DNA from: Aurelia coerulea
Lineage: Eukaryota > Cnidaria > Scyphozoa > Semaeostomeae > Ulmaridae
Direction of reading: 5' to 3'
DNA length: 64,000 nucleotides
Assembly: GCA_039566865.1 (NCBI GenBank)
Contig: CM076959.1
Location: 12,507,501 to 12,571,500, forward strand
A program made the translations under genes and the position numbers. Shown piece after piece: positions 21,770-32,660 of this stretch. Each line of letters begins with the position of its first letter. Position 1 is the first letter of the stretch. Under the pieces are notes generated by a model. That model saw only the letters and a program-made list of their open reading frames with translations, made no database searches and was not told the origin of the DNA.

Positions 21770-21930
21770 TTCAGGGGCATACGCAGCGCTTGATGAGTGG
21801 GGGGGGGGGGGGAGTATGGCACATGGGCCAGAAATTTTTTTGTGACCACGCCCTTGAGACGCTGGGAAAATGATGGAAACACCCTTTTTAGTTATATTTT
21901 GCATCGTTAGCATGGCTCAAATGAACAGTA
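21770..21930. repeat. Decayed hAT-like G-run segment
   Basis: Begins CAGGGGCATACGCAGCGC next to a 14-base G run and contains GTGACCACGCCC and GGAAACACCC words also found in the left hAT complex (16500-16890). The left-arm equivalent is about 16770-16930. Its other end is unclear. Confidence 0.4.
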
Positions 21931-22507
21931 GCAAATAGGGATCCCTATAGCCAATGGCACGTACATTTTAAGGGTCTTTCTTACATAAAATACAAGGAAG
22001 GAACCAGTTGCCAAAAAATCACGAAGTGAGCTGAAAATCGACACGACAACCTGTACGAAAATACAAGGCCATGTAATAGCCATGTACAAGCCTTCTAGTT
22101 ATGGCCTTGTAACCTTGTTATAGCCTGGAATAGCCTTGCTGTAACCTTGTAAATGGCTCAAAACATGCTAATTAGCCTTGTAGAAGCCTTGTGGAAACCT
22201 TGTGTTGGACTGGTTGCAACTTGGAATCTTACTGATAGCCTTGTAATTTTCTTCCAAGGTTAGTACAAGGTTACCCTGGATCAGAGTATTTTTAGTATTT
22301 GTAAAAAATTAAAGTATTTGAAAAAAATTGAAAAAATTAAAGTATTCGAAAAAAAAATTATAAAAATGAAAAAAAGAAAAAAAGAGGAAGGAAAAATACT
22401 CTGGAGACATGCGACTGCAACCTCGTTCTGGTTTTTAGTAAAAAAAAATGGCGGGTAAATTAAATTTGATATGAAACCAAAACATGCGCACGTGAAATGG
22501 CCTAAAA

Positions 22508-23041
22508 ATGGAAGATAGAGATTCTACAGTGGTGACACCAGTGAAAGTATATTTGATAAATCAAAATTCCTTCTGCCGTATATGCAACTTAGATTTTACT
22601 TCTGCTGGAAAAGATGGGTCACATAACCTTCTGAACACTCGAAAAAAGGTTTCTTCCGAAAAATCGCATGAGAGTATAAAATGTCAACTGGAAAGGCTGT
22701 TAGGCCAACAAGCAGCGGTTAAAGATAATTTGTACAACATCTCTGCAGTCATATGCAAATCGTGTTGCAGAAAAGTCGAGAGGCTCCACAAGGCGTTTGA
22801 GAGCATTGAGGAGCTAAAAAATGATTTTAAAATGACAGAAAAAATGCACTCCAGCAGTATGCCAGTCTTGCGAAAGAAAAGGATGTCAAATTCTCCACAA
22901 ACTTTATCGGGGGTGCGTAAAAGAATACCCCTCACTCCAAGAAATCATGATGTGTCTCGAGCGCCATTTTCGAGCAACCAGATGGAAAATATCACAACTA
23001 ACTGCAACTCCCTTGCCTGCAACCTTACTGATTGCCAGTAA
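22508..23041 (+). pseudogene. N-terminal piece of Cys-rich transposon protein
   Basis: The ORF begins MEDRDSTVV. It shows a paired-cysteine module: C-R-I-C near residue 23 and C-K-S-C-C near residue 82, with conserved LLG and hydrophobic spacing between. This resembles ZAD-like or other transposase-associated zinc modules at protein N-termini. After about residue 140 (a Pro/Ser/Arg-rich linker) it runs into antisense helicase sequence and stops at 23039-23041, so the real product is truncated. It lies 236 bp inside the left terminus. Confidence 0.55.
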
Positions 23042-23317
23042 TGGTGACACAACAACAACGAACCTTTTCCCTTTCCATTTGCTGTATCCCTTCTTGCCAA
23101 GCTCTTGCGTGATTGAGGGAATGAGCTGATATATCAGTGATTTCCCGGCTCCAGTTGGCAGTATCGCAAATACATCCTTTCCTCTAAATATCCCTTTCCA
23201 CGCTTCCATCTGCTGCATCGTCGTCTTTTCAATTTACGGGAAGAATTTCGCCAGGGCGACATTCACACAGCTTTCAAGATCGTCATCAAACCCTCCATCT
23301 TCTTCTGCAGTCGCCAT
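22990..23317 (-). pseudogene. N-terminal piece of RecQ-like SF2 helicase, broken
   Basis: Starts with ATG at 23315-23317 and an acidic leader. The helicase segment resembles the Q motif region (MQQMEAWKGIFRGKDVF), followed by Walker A motif LPTGAGKSLIYQ and a motif Ia-like VVVVSPLLA. A TAA at 23234-23236 interrupts the frame after 27 codons. After SPLLA the sequence becomes the antisense of the neighbouring ORF, so motifs II-VI (including DEAD/DEVH) are lost. In RecQ-type enzymes these motifs bind and hydrolyse ATP; here the piece cannot make an enzyme. Confidence 0.7.
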
Positions 23318-24069
23318 TTTGAAAACAATCTGCCCATAGTTTGCCTCGTTCACAAATTCACGGCCATCCACAAGGCCGCTGGCTCTGATTGGTCAAGAAG
23401 ACACAAAGGAGGTCGCGTGTCTCCAGAGTATTTTTCCTTCCTCCCTTCTTTTCTCTTTTTTTTTATTTTTTCTTCATTAAATTTTTTTTATTTTTTTTTA
23501 TTTTTTTATTTTCTTTTTTTTTTCCATAAACTAAAAATACTCTGATCCAGGGTAGTACAAGGTCATAACAAGGTCATAATCCCCTCTTCAAGGCTAGAAC
23601 TTGGCCTGTACAAGGTCAAGTTTAGCCTTGTATTTTTGTACAGGAACCTTTCAATAACCTTTCAGGTAGTGAAAGCTCAGCAGGTACTACTAAGCAAGAT
23701 AGTTTTATCATAGACTGTGGGTAGAATGTTCATTCAAAATTCTATCAAATGCTGTTGTGTTGTTGTAGTATGCAAGGTCTGCAAAGTTGCGTCGCTTTCA
23801 TACATATCAATAACTGAAGTGAATGAAAAAAGGAGTGTGAAAATTAAGACTGCAACTTAACTTCCCAAAGGTGCAAATTAAACACAGACAAGAAAGGCCT
23901 AAGGCCATTTCAAATAAACAAGCGACTTGTTCTTGCGATGAGTTATCGTTTAGCTACAGACAGGGTGCCAAATCATTCCAAATGTCCCAAAGGAGAGGAT
24001 ACCAGATGTTTCTAACAATAGGACCGAGCTAATTACAAATATACAAACCCTCTCCCAAAGGCAGTTGCA

Positions 24070-24430
24070 ATGCATATCAAGCCAGTTTTTATTGTCTCGG
24101 TACGAATGAATTGCTCGAGCGATGCTTGGATGGACATGGACACACCCAACTTGCTGCAGAGAGTTTTAATGGACAGTTGTGGAATATCTGTCATAGGGAA
24201 CTTTTGTTGGATCAAAACCTCTGAACATATCCTCTTCACTGGCAGTGTGTACATATAATGATGGATACCAAAGTCTGATATCACTTTTGAAGAGCCTGGG
24301 AATGCAATGCGGAAATCATGAACCAGAGTACTGTTTTGTAAGGACAAAGAAAGAATGTACAAAAATAAAAGACAGGTCAATGAGAAAGAGAAGCAAACGA
24401 GGCAGGCAAAAAGAGAAAAGACATGTTTCA
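24070..24430 (+). pseudogene. Possible decayed transposase C-terminus, right arm
   Basis: Mirror copy of 12790-13160, with the same frameshift between the MDSCGISVIGN part and the GYQSLISLLKSLGM part, and a basic tail continuing to about 24480. The break therefore predates the duplication or is shared by both haplotypes. Confidence 0.3.
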
Positions 24431-24664
24431 AGTACTTGTTTCATTCCTTCAACGTATGTATTTGTCTATAAATTTATGCCATAAGATTGACCAATTGTGT
24501 CACGTTTTCTCTGTTTCCATGGCAACGGCTAAAAATAGCACAAAATAAAGCTTGTAGAGATGTTCAGCACAGGCCATTCTCTATCCAGGTAAAATATCAG
24601 CTCAATCAGATGCTCACAAAAAAGGTTGGCTTTTTACATTACCTAGCCCCTTAAAACAAACAGG

Positions 24665-24965
24665 ATCTTGAACTAAGTGGGTGTGGGGGCAAGCCACCAG
24701 GAAAATTTTGAGAATATGCATTCTACTTTGGCTTAGAATGCCTCTCCCAACATCGTTCAGTCATTCAGTTCAAAGAAATCGGTCCCTGAATTTTACACCA
24801 ACCTTTTAGAGATTTGGAAACTATATTCGCCAACGGACACTCAGTAGTATCAGTAACAAGGAAATTTTTTGATTTGCCGTCAGATAGTACCAATTTGCTG
24901 ACAAACTGAATGTTGGAGGGGTGCGGCACCCCCCTGCTACCCCCCCCCTTTGGCTGCGCCCCTGA
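24665..24965. repeat. Decayed hAT-like segment with C-run terminus, right arm
   Basis: Reverse complement of 11880-12180, ending CCCTTTGGCTGCGCCCCTG. Confidence 0.45.
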
Positions 24966-24984
24966 GAGTCTTAATTAGAACGCA

Positions 24985-25452
24985 ATGCGTCTTGGTAAAA
25001 AATTCCTCACCGCCATCTTTAGCGCAATCGTCTATTGGCTTTTTTGCCTGAATATGGCAGATTTTACACATTTTCCAGTGTTAGGACTGGATGTGATCCC
25101 TCTTGCTCATGCGCTTATGTCATCAAAGACATGCTACTGTTCCTGTCTGGAGTATGGGTCAAATCCTAGAAAAGAAATAAATCTAAGAATTGCATTGCTG
25201 CAACTTTCAAGTGTTCAAAATGAGTGTCCAAAATTTTACAGTGAAGAAGAGGGCTTCTTGATGCATCCAGCAATATATGCTGCCCTGCTGTTGATCCTTT
25301 TTGGGAGCAGCATAACATCTTCAAGAGGTTCAAAAAGGGGAAAATTTGTGAGCTTCTTTGAAGAGTTTTCAAGTAGTCAAAGAAATCAAGTGATGTGCCT
25401 GAATCCTGAATCTTCTCATAAACATACTGAAATGAAATTTAACTCATCATAG
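24985..25452 (+). CDS. Hypothetical 155-aa protein with two hydrophobic segments (right arm)
   Basis: Protein identical to the ORF at 11859-11392, so the same description applies: a hydrophobic N-terminus, a CYCSC cluster and a second hydrophobic segment near residues 96-108. Open in both arms with no amino-acid change. No partner exon, signal or domain allows a functional call. Confidence 0.3.
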   Translation: MRLGKKFLTAIFSAIVYWLFCLNMADFTHFPVLGLDVIPLAHALMSSKTCYCSCLEYGSNPRKEINLRIALLQLSSVQNECPKFYSEEEGFLMHPAIYAALLLILFGSSITSSRGSKRGKFVSFFEEFSSSQRNQVMCLNPESSHKHTEMKFNSS

Positions 25453-25604
25453 AAGTTCATAAATTATCTCCTTCTCCTGGTAGCTTGATCAGTATCATCT
25501 GGTATAAACATTCGAAATGAGGATTTTTTGAATTCTTCAATCACCAACAAACCAAACGTATGATAAACTCAATATTCAAGGCCTATTCTATTGTTAGCTA
25601 AATA

Positions 25605-25990
25605 CACATATTTTTTTATAAGAAACTAAGAATCTGGGCCAGTACTGAAAGTTTCTTAAAATTATCAGATTTTGAGTACTCAGAGTTTCTTACGAGTGTC
25701 TTAGAGGTTCCATAACAATCTTCATTTTCACTACCTGTACCCTCGTGAACATTTCAAAACAATGTTTTTCTTTATTCTTTCCAATGTTTAGACATGCCTC
25801 AAGTACCTTACGAGTAATATGATACAGGAAACATGTGACAGTAAAGTAAAGAAATGTCAAGGATGTCCTTTCTCAAAGTAAATAGTTTCTTAACTTATCT
25901 TCTCCCAGTACTGGAGTTTCTTAATCTTTTGGTGATCTGAGAGTTGAGTTTTTTATGGGCAGTTTCTTATAAAAAAAAATACGTGTAAAG
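25605..25990. mobile_element. Foldback MITE with AAGAAACT-rich ends, right arm
   Basis: Mirror copy of 10856-11240, with AGTTTCTTA words and T-run ends. Confidence 0.5.
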
Positions 25991-26273
25991 TCACGCACTG
26001 TACCTTTCTTAATGCTTCTTTCTTTACCAATTTCCATTTCTTCTCGAATGGTTTTGCATATCATTAGGACGACAGGAACTCCAAAATATTGAAAGTGAAC
26101 GATATTTGCTCCCAAGAACGAAAAATTTATCCGGAAAAACGTAGGTCAAACATATTCCAGTAGGCCTATGGCCTAAACACGCTATTGTACTTGTACGACC
26201 GAAGCGTTTTTGGCTGGTTCCAGTCTGTCGTATATATTCGCCTTGCTGCAGTGCAGGTCTTCATCATGATGAA

Positions 26274-26510
26274 ATGGAATTGGAGGAGAAAGTGCTGATC
26301 CTTCGAATTACCTGCAACTTTTTTTCTGGCACGAAATTGCTAGTGCTGTATGTAAAGCGACAAATCCACTGCAGAGTGGTCACTGTCACTTCAATGTGTA
26401 CTCTCGCTTTGCATTTCCTGTATGAAGTCAAGACCTCTCGGTCCGGACCTCTTTATGGAATGATTTTACACAAACCTGACACCAAAATTTGCCCAAAATT
26501 TGCACTTTGA
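26274..26510 (+). CDS. Unrecognised 78-codon ORF (right arm)
   Basis: Mirror of 10571-10335, identical protein. A TATATATTC sequence lies about 45 bases upstream (26231-26239). No recognised domain; may not be coding. Confidence 0.15.
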   Translation: MELEEKVLILRITCNFFSGTKLLVLYVKRQIHCRVVTVTSMCTLALHFLYEVKTSRSGPLYGMILHKPDTKICPKFAL

Positions 26511-26599
26511 AAAGCCATAGAAAAAGAACGGAACGTCATATCGAAAAATTGTTTTCGGAAAACTAAACTCTATCAGATAACAAAAAATTCCCCAAAGGT

Positions 26600-28280
26600 T
26601 TAGTGGCACTTTATTTAAAGTTGGCTAAAGGATAGTTTATAAACTAATAAAGGCCAACTGGTGTTACCTATTTGCAGTGTTCTCGTTTATCTACATATCA
26701 GACAATTGCAATTAGATCCCGTCCAGTTTCTAATTCTGTTATTAAATTGACAGTCCCTTTTTGCAGATTTTATTGTGTCAGCGAGTGTGTTCCAAAGTAT
26801 GCTTCCTCTAAATGACAAAGAATCATTCCCGTATCTCAGAGTCCTCGTATTTGGAAGTTGGACGAGATCCTTTACTCTAAGATTGTAATTTATGGACTTA
26901 CGTTTGAAGAGGTCCCATAAGAAGGAGGGATTGCCAGAGGTTAAGCATTTGTAGACCTCAAGCATTAGCTTTTGCAAGTTTCTTGTATGTATTGTGTATT
27001 CGCCTCTCTTATGAAGGAGCTCTTCAAACGTAGACCCATAGTCATCTAGCAGCACTCTCAGGGCACGTTTATGAAGTCTATTGATGTCATCGTTTGATGT
27101 TTTCCCCCAGAACATCCAGATCAATGGACAGTAATTGAAATTAGACAGTATAAAGGAATTGTACAATATGATGCTTTTCTCATAGTCAAGATTTGGAGCA
27201 ATCCTAGAAAAGGCTCTAATTCTATTTGACGTCTTTTTGCATATTGACTTTACATGCTGCTTGAAGCTTAGTTTTGAGTCGATTGTAATACCCAATAGTT
27301 TCACACTATCAGTCCTCCGAACCACATTCCCATTTATGTCAATACACTGTTTGAGATCATCTTTTAGGCCAAGGAACATTAGCTGAAATTTCTCAGGGTT
27401 TGCAACCATCTCGTTGTCTTGGTTAATCTATAGCAATTTTCATGTCTTTCTCGATGTTTGAAACAACGGAATCTAGGTTTTGGCCACATGCATAGATTGT
27501 GTTATCATCCGCAAAATTGCATACCTGATAGTGCTTTATGTCGTAGAAGAAATCATTTATAAATAAATTAAATAGGAAAGGTCCCAGAACAGACCCCTGT
27601 GGAACACCTGGCCTAATTTCCTGCCAACTGCTACAAGTAGAACCTATCTTTACTCTTTGAGTTCTCCCAACAAGGTAGCTGTGTATGAGTTTTAGACTAT
27701 TTGTACTGAACCCATAGGCCTCCATCTTAGCAAGAAGGAGATCATGGGGCAGACAGTCATATGCCTTCGATAGGTCCATCAGAACCATCCGCATACACCA
27801 GACTGATCGATACACCTACGAATTGTTTCAATGGCCATAAAAAGAGCATGTTGGGTGCTATGTCCCTCTCTAAATCCACAAAGAATATTGGAGAGCTTTG
27901 ATTCCATAAACGGCACCATTTGCTTTTTTAAGAGTCGTTCAAACACTTTTGAGAAAGAAGATAATACACGGATCGGTCTATAATTCTTTTTCGTTGCGTG
28001 ATTCCGTTTTTAAATCCTGGTGAGACATCAGCTAGTTTTAATGGGCCAGGAAAGCTGCATGATTGGACCATCGAGTTGGCACTGTTAGTTACCTTGTTGA
28101 AAGAAAGATCTGAGGTCATTTTTATTACGCGAGTAGGAATATCCCCATTAGTTTTCTTGGTTGTATAAAGGTGGTTGATTTCATCCCATACCTCCGAATA
28201 CTCAACATCCTGGAAAACAAATTTGTTTGTTTCGTTAATCCTCTCTTTGATTCTAATAATGCTCGGGTGCTCGCTATATC
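26600..28280 (-). pseudogene. CR1/jockey-like LINE copy B, RT part, right arm
   Basis: RT palm (LSKAYD near 27760), GVPQGSVLGP block and FADD box (near 27510) in 27815-27423, then the C-terminal domain in 27409-26687. The step between the two frames is a short frameshift. This copy lacks the extra sequence of about 80 bp seen in the left arm, so it is closer to the ancestral arrangement. It is separated from its endonuclease part by the MITE at 28285-28796. Confidence 0.82.
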
Positions 28281-28284
28281 TTAA

Positions 28285-28796
28285 CCCTAATCCACATGGG
28301 GGGGGTGGATTCGAGCTTTTTCATTGGAAAACACTCTAAGGATACATTTGTTATAGATAATCACCAATTTTCAGGTTCTTTTTGTCTCTTTTTACATAGA
28401 ATAAATTAATCGCACAAATGACGTCATAAGAATCGGCTAATTTCTGCCTAAATATCACTCCAAAATCGTTATTTTCAATAAAATAATATTTTATTACCAA
28501 ATATGTTGACAAACTGAACCAAAAACTGCATAAAGTTCATGCAAAATCTTCATTAAACTCGAAGTCAACTTGGAAGCCTGATTTTCACAGATTTTCAGCT
28601 TCGTGACGTCACTGTGACGTCACAAGGTGTGGCAGCCACACCCAAATTACGCTACGAGCTGCAAATTACCTGTTCTATAACTGTGCCAAGTTGTATTGAA
28701 TTCGGATGAGTCTAAGGTAATTTTCAAAGGGGGGGTGGAAAGCACCCCTCCCCCCCCCATAAATGGTAGCTCGAAAAAAGCCCATATGGATTAGGG
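28285..28796. mobile_element. TTAA-flanked MITE, family B, uninterrupted copy
   Basis: 512 bp, TTAA at 28281-28284 and 28797-28800. Ends are CCCTAATCCACATGGGGGGG and the complement of CCCTAATCCATATGGGC. It is inserted in the linker of LINE copy B and preserves the empty target of the BEL element. The minus-strand LINE ORF reads through the junction into the MITE for about 40 codons. Confidence 0.88.
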
Positions 28797-28800
28797 TTAA

Positions 28801-29859
28801 CACAGCAATATCTACTGGATGCACTGATGGGTCACTAACTGTCATACAGAGGGCCCTATCAATATTGAGTGTCTCTGTTATGTTTACGAAGTAGGTGTTA
28901 AAGCATTCACTGATATCCTTATCATTAGAGAGAAGAACTCCGTCCTCAACAAGATTAATTTTATCTGTCGTATTTGAACATTTGTCGGACATTAAAGGCT
29001 TAAAAGTACGCCAAAATGCTTTCTCATTACCCACCTCCTTTGGATCAAGGTTCTTGTAGAATTCAATTTTTGCTTGCTTGTTCATTTTAACAACCAAGTT
29101 TCTTTGCTTCTTATATTTCCTAATATTCTCATCAGAATGAGTTTTATTAGCAATCCCCTTTAGCCTTGTTCGTTTCATCATAGCTTTTCGTAGGTCCTTG
29201 GACATATGGGGCTTGTTATTGCCACGGATGGAAATCGTTTTCAGGGGGGCATACTTATTCAGAGTGTCTAAATATATTTGCTCTATATCTTCATAGTAAT
29301 CTGATTTACATTCTGAGAGTTTCTGACCAAGTTCTGCCCTAAATTGCTCTTCTGAGAAGCTGTGATAACTCCTAAATCTGGCAATCCTCGGAGGCAACCT
29401 TGTAAACATAGTTTTAAGATTTGTATACACCATATGATGAAAATCACTAAATCCTATCTCAAAAGTTTTACTATTGAAACATCCAAGTTTGCAGTTGGTT
29501 AGTACAAGATCAATGCATCTACCACTTGTAGACTTGAAGCAAGTTGGAGTTTGAATGAGACTGGATAAGTTGTGATCACTCATCATAGAGCGCATAGTAG
29601 GGTTATTTACCTCCAAGTTAAAATCACCAAGTACCATGATACTATCATAGGTTCTGGAGTAGAAATCAACCACCCTTGACAAATTTTCTCTAAAATAGTT
29701 ATCATTCTGCGTTGGGGGTTGGTAGATCGGCCTACAAATTGGGTTAATAGAAAGTTGTTTGTCCGAAGTGACGCCTAGTAATTTTTCCTCTGTGTTCTCT
29801 ATGATGGTTGTATTTCCCCTTTTTATCGATAAATCGTTGCTTTTTTCACCGAAAAGCAT
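28801..29859 (-). pseudogene. CR1/jockey-like LINE copy B, endonuclease and linker, right arm
   Basis: Open from 29859 downward: GDFN box near 29620, IDLVLTN near 29510, SDFHHMV near 29445, then the basic linker with KPHMSKDLRKAM near 29210. No stop at the position where the left arm has TAA. The N-terminus up to about 29740 belongs to copy A (KLLGVT-type RT text). The endonuclease is 5' truncated. Confidence 0.78.
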
Positions 29860-30421
29860 TTATAGCCATTTAGCTTCATGTAGTTATTCTGAAGCCATTC
29901 TGAAAGGATTATGGTTTCGTTTTCTATACGATTGCTTATATTTTCAAGATTGCGATCGCAATATAGTAGCATAGTTGCATATTATGCAGTCCTTCAAAAA
30001 CATAAGCAGATCATTTGTGTAGATTCTCAACAGGAGAAGCCCCAAAACAGATCCCTGTAGTACACCTACGCTAACCTCGCTCTGCGAGCAGGGAGACACA
30101 TTTGCCTTCACTGTCTGCTCTCGCCTATCCAGATAGCTGTGGACGAGCGGCAATGCTCCACTGCTAAAGCCATATGCGTCTAATGTTGTAATTAATAAAT
30201 CATGATTCAGTCAGCCAAAGGCTTTGGAAAGGTCCATAAACACGGCCCCAGCAGTGTTTTCACTGTCTAATGCCTTTCTGCAGTTTGTTAAATGATGGTT
30301 GCGGTACCGTAACTACTTGGAAAAAGTAGAATCATTTCAACTTTTCTCGATCCTTACGGCATCGTACTGGTAATGGTCACGGCACTTGATTCAGTTGTTT
30401 CCTTTTAAATCGTTCGACAGC
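29740..30421 (-). pseudogene. CR1/jockey-like LINE RT fragment, copy A, right arm
   Basis: Mirror of 1-685. It carries a short private deletion in the YADD region (near 29960), removing the catalytic aspartates that the left copy keeps. Confidence 0.7.
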
Positions 30422-30474
30422 AGTACAAGTTTTAGCACATATGGAAGAAGGCCGAAGACTGCCGCTGGCAACCT

Positions 30475-30673
30475 TCCGGCACCTTACAGCTATATGGAAA
30501 CCAGGATTTAAGATAAAATCCCACCTCCTTTTATACGAATCCACCACGATTAAGATGATAGCCCACCCCTGCTATGCGCAACCACCACGATTAATAACTC
30601 ACCACCTTTTACGCGCATGCAACACATCTACGATAATATCCCACCCCTGCTATGCGCAACCACCACGATTAAG
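30475..30673. repeat. Imperfect repeats with GCGCAACCACCACGATTAA
   Basis: The segment CCCACCCCTGCTATGCGCAA followed by CCACCACGATTAA occurs at about 30565-30597 and again at 30641-30673, spaced about 85 bp, with a weaker unit before it. A related motif reappears after the LINE near 32170-32200, so the LINE sits among copies of this repeat. Confidence 0.6.
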
Positions 30674-32164
30674 CAGACATTGAGTCAGCTGAAAAACCTA
30701 CATCCGACTAAAGCATCACCTTTTGGCAGTATACCTGTGAAAATATTGACTGAGCATTCTGATTTGATTGCCCCAATGCTACAACTATTCATTAATGAAA
30801 GTGTAAATACGAGCAAATTTCCAAACGAATTAAAGAAAGGTGACATTATATCCCTTTTTAAGAATAGTGATGCTTTTGCAAAAAAGAATTACAGGCCTAT
30901 AACAGTCTTACCGGCTATTTCAAAAATTTATTAACGAACATTTTCAAATCAAATTGTTCGTTACATGGATGATGTCGTGTCTCCCTATCTTTGTGCTTAT
31001 CGTAAAGGCTATATCCCAACATGCACTCCTTAGATTGATTGAAAAATGCAGATCTTCTCTAGATATGAACGGTTTCGCAGGTGCAATTTTTATGGACCTT
31101 TCGAAGGCGTTTGATTGTCTGAATCATGAACTACTCATTGCAAAGCTTGAAGCTTACGGTTTCGGTAGATCTGCCCTAAAACTTGTTCATGACTATCTTT
31201 TCAATAGGAAACAACGAGTTAAAGTTAATGGGTCTTTCAGTACCTGGCAGGAATCAATTAACGGTGTACCGCAAGGCTCTGTTTTGGGGCCCCTCTTATT
31301 CAATATTCTTTTAAATGACCTTTTCTTTCTGGTGGAAGAGACTGATATTTGCAATTATGCTGATGACACAACTATCTATGTATGCGGTCATGAACTGGAA
31401 CAGATTGTCTCCAGTCTTGAAACAGATGCTCAGAAGCTCTCTAAGTGGTTTCTCGACAATGGCATGAAATTAAACCCTGATAAATGCCATCTTTTGATTT
31501 TTGGGGGACAAAACACTGACATATCAGTACATATAGGTGAGACTACGATAGCAGAATCAGTTGAAGAAAAACGTTTGGGAGTAGCATTGGACAAGAACCT
31601 TGATTTCAGAAACCATGGAAAAGTACTGTGTAGAAAAGCTGGACAAAAGTTGCATGCACTTGCACGTATTTCAAATTACATGGATGTTGAGAAATTGAGG
31701 ATTATGATGAACACTTTTGTTATCTCTCAGTTTATCTATTGTCCACTTACTTGGATGTTCCATGATAGGTCGGTTAATAAGAAGATAAACAAAATCCACG
31801 AGAGAGCCCTGAGGATCGCATACAAAGATAGTTGTTCAAGTTTCGAGGATTTATTGAAGAAAGCAGAATCAGTGTCCATTCACCAGAGAAATTTACAGTT
31901 GCTTCCTACGGAAATTTTTAAAACTCAAAACAATCTTAATCCTAGTTTCATGAAACAAATTTTCGTCGAAAAAGATATACCATACACCCTTCGCAGTGGC
32001 AAAAATATTTTGGCACCAAAAACCAAAAACAACAGGGTATGGTATTGAAAATGCACGTTTTCATGGATCCAGGATATGGCAAGCAATGCCATGTTCCATA
32101 AAAGAGTCCCAGACACTAAGCAACTTCAAAGGAGAAATTAAAAACTACGATTTCGGTTGCAGCT
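30674..32164 (+). pseudogene. CR1/jockey-like LINE, RT and C-terminal domain
   Basis: Fragment of a non-LTR ORF2. An N-terminal RT region (KNYRPITVLP near 30885) is frameshifted at 30935. The palm follows, with FMDLSKAFDCLNHE near 31090, GVPQGSVLGPLLFN near 31265 and a YADD box near 31360. The thumb and C-terminal region run to about 32048 with a frameshift near 32020, after which a second frame gives SRIWQAMP and ends near 32164. No endonuclease is present, so it is 5' truncated. It resembles the arm LINEs but is a separate copy. Confidence 0.8.
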
Positions 32165-32660
32165 GCGATAATATCTTGGCCCGTTTATGCGCACCTACCA
32201 TAGTGGTGCGTGTAGGTTTGTTAGCGCTGAGTGGAAATAAAGAAATCAGATTAAAATTTGAACAAATGCAGGGAATGACGTAGTCAAGTTAGTTCGGAAT
32301 TACCAAATGCGGCTCAATGGACCATGTTGAATAAAGTTTGGAACCATCCACTAGCGTTCCCTCTTTGGAAGGGCGAGCCCTTTCTAAGTTCTACGATATA
32401 AAAATACTCGAATATACTTCAGAATGTAAGCTCCATACGATCATAGGCTCACCCCAAACAAATCTATTTATAAATATGCACATAATCAAAAACTCCAGGT
32501 CGGCTTTTCCTTGTATACATCTTTATACATATGCCAACAGATGCCATATGCCTATATCTACAAGAGTACTGTAACTTTGCTAGGATAAATTAGGCACTAT
32601 AGGCTCCAATTAATGACAGAATAAAATACTTTCTAGAATTACAGTTTACAGCTACGATCA
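32165..32660. repeat. Dispersed repeat, intact reference copy
   Basis: Begins with GCGCACCTACCATAGTGGTG (hairpin-like) and continues through AATAAAGAAATCAGATTAAA to CTTTCTAGAATTACAG. The same sequence, with scattered differences, occurs at 38495-38836 joined to 41130-41225, where a TA element splits it. Class unknown; no coding potential. Confidence 0.75.

Larger units (their letters stand above)
22272..23554. mobile_element. Deletion derivative of a two-gene, helicase-encoding DNA transposon
   Basis: About 1283 bp with inverted ends TACCCTGGATCAGAGTATTT and the complement at 23530-23554. It is flanked by a 9-bp duplication GTACAAGGT (22263-22271, 23555-23563; up to 11 bp if TA is counted), and the left arm has the empty site. 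Inside, two N-terminal coding pieces converge: a Cys-rich protein on plus (from 22508) and a RecQ-like helicase on minus (from 23317), meeting near 22990-23045. The C-terminal halves of both are missing, as expected after internal deletion. A 9-10 bp duplication plus helicase recalls AcademH-type or Mutator-type elements; family is unproven. Confidence 0.8.
22050..23644. mobile_element. CAAGG-rich foldback element, right arm, split by DNA transposon
   Basis: Same element as 13578-13880 in reverse. It is cut by the 22272-23554 insertion, which used the CAAGGT-containing stretch as target. Confidence 0.7.
20256..30421 (-). repeat. Right arm of giant inverted duplication
   Basis: Reverse complement of 1-19369, about 10.2 kb long because it lacks the three large left-arm insertions. 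It carries one private insertion, 22272-23554. It preserves the unoccupied target sites of the BEL, hAT and TTAA elements. The pairing holds to the last comparable base (30421 opposite 1), so the symmetry may extend further right if the left arm continues outside the window. Confidence 0.93.

Noticed and set aside
23460..23530. T-rich stretch as a possible LINE or SINE tail
   Set aside because: It is the low-complexity inner part of the helicase-type transposon terminus, mirrored by the A-rich stretch at 22300-22385.
28675..28796. C-terminal extension of the right-arm LINE endonuclease ORF
   Set aside because: It is read-through into the TTAA MITE, not LINE protein.
1..30421. Sequencing hairpin artefact as sole explanation of the palindrome
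   Set aside because: Arms have private insertions with proper target duplications and scattered substitutions, which a single folded read cannot produce. A haplotype mis-join remains open.
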